Shown here one piece after another: positions 30,571-30,864 of a stretch of 30,864 bases of DNA; the stretch's first letter is position 1; every line of letters starts with the position of its first letter. Both the position numbers and the translations under genes were made by a program. The DNA comes from a virus, in IMG/VR virus record IMGVR_UViG_3300026518_000040, positions 1 through 30,864 of that record. One strand, written 5' to 3'. The notes beneath the pieces are model-generated. The model searched no databases and was not told the origin of the DNA. It saw only the letters and a list, made by a program, of their open reading frames with translations.

Positions 30571-30822
30571 TTATCCATCGTTACTCTCATTTTTACTTTT
30601 AATTTCCTTCCCACAAAACATACAATATTTCATACCAAGTTCTTCTGGATACCCTTCATTTAGAATAAAGGCATTGCTGCAACCAGTTTCGTAATAACCG
30701 ATATCTTTTTCTAAATCTAATACCCAGACACATATTTTATGATCTCTTATACTGTTTTTACTACTGTTAGAAAGCATTTTATCTGTTAATTTTCTACTTT
30801 GTAAATTTTTAATCGTCAACAT
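30571..30822 (-). CDS. small zinc-binding phage protein
   Basis: An 83-residue protein with the C-terminal knuckle Y-C-M-F-C-G-K-E-I and an earlier Y-E-T-G-C-S-N-A-F segment, giving three Cys in a common phage zinc-protein layout (W-x-x-D..., E-T-x-C, then C-x-x-C-G-K-x-I). The fourth ligand is not clear. An upstream GAGGG, 9 nt before the ATG at 30822, sets the start. It sits in a minus-strand operon with the unknown and nuclease genes and overlaps the end of an upstream gene by 14 nt. Such proteins are small accessory factors of unknown role. Confidence 0.6.
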   Translation of the reverse strand: MLTIKNLQSRKLTDKMLSNSSKNSIRDHKICVWVLDLEKDIGYYETGCSNAFILNEGYPEELGMKYCMFCGKEIKSKNESNDG

Positions 30823-30862
30823 TTTTTTTATCCCTCATCTGCTTACAAAGCCATTCTACTTC
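30809..30862 (-). CDS. C-terminal end of a gene entering from the right edge
   Basis: A minus-strand frame open from the right edge ends at TAA (30809-30811), giving a tail E-V-E-W-L-C-K-Q-M-R-D-K-K-N-V-D-D. It overlaps the start of the zinc-protein gene by 14 nt, and the GAGGG used by that gene lies inside it. This is typical of tightly packed phage operons. Only 17 residues are visible, so no family can be named. Confidence 0.35.
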   Translation of the reverse strand, partial: EVEWLCKQMRDKKNVDD

Positions 30863-30864
30863 AC

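Overview
The window is a contiguous stretch of an AT-rich, tailed (siphovirus-type) bacteriophage or prophage with a lambda-like head module. The packaging and head genes run small terminase, GpA-type large terminase, GpW-like joiner, lambda-type portal, S49 protease/scaffold, decoration protein, E-type capsid, Z-like protein. A tail tube gene, a frameshifted tail chaperone pair, a 1092-residue tape measure and tail-tip genes follow. An overlapping Rz/Rz1-type spanin pair indicates a Gram-negative host. The AT-rich codon use (frequent AGA, ATA, TTA, CTA) suggests a low-GC host, perhaps a low-GC gammaproteobacterium, but the sequence does not fix the species.

Layout. (1) 1-2602, plus strand: tightly packed small accessory genes, many overlapping by 4-8 nt, including a Lar-like zinc protein, two short membrane proteins, a coiled-coil membrane protein and a dCTP deaminase/dUTPase-like enzyme. 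The first 170 bases are unusually purine- and G-rich. (2) 25451 down to 2607, minus strand: one long late block. It reads terminase, W, portal, protease plus nested scaffold, decoration, capsid, Z, neck and terminator genes, tail tube, chaperones G and GT (slippery A AAA AAC), tape measure, distal tail protein, hub, and fibre or adhesin genes. It ends in a lysis cassette (holin, Rz, Rz1, a 71-residue protein, M15 endolysin). (3) 25507-29923, plus strand: a second structural-looking operon divergent from the terminase, behind a good sigma70-type promoter. It holds a coiled-coil membrane protein, a tail-fibre-like protein, two small helical unknowns, a beta-rich protein, a 52-residue protein, a LamG-plus-repeat fibre and a small beta-sandwich protein. 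(4) 30862 down to 29929, minus strand: a small operon with a zinc-finger protein, an unknown and a PD-(D/E)XK-type nuclease, entering from beyond the right edge.

How it works together. Blocks 1 and 2 converge at about 2603, blocks 2 and 3 diverge at about 25500, and blocks 3 and 4 converge at about 29926. Block 2 builds and releases the virion. Block 3 looks like an additional set of receptor-binding or decoration genes. Each end of the structural region carries a two-gene cassette of one design: a repeat-built Ser/Thr-rich fibre followed, with a 4-nt overlap, by a beta-sandwich protein of about 110 residues. No stretch over 300 bases lacks a gene. I saw no tRNA, rRNA, CRISPR array, insertion sequence, integrase or repressor in the window.
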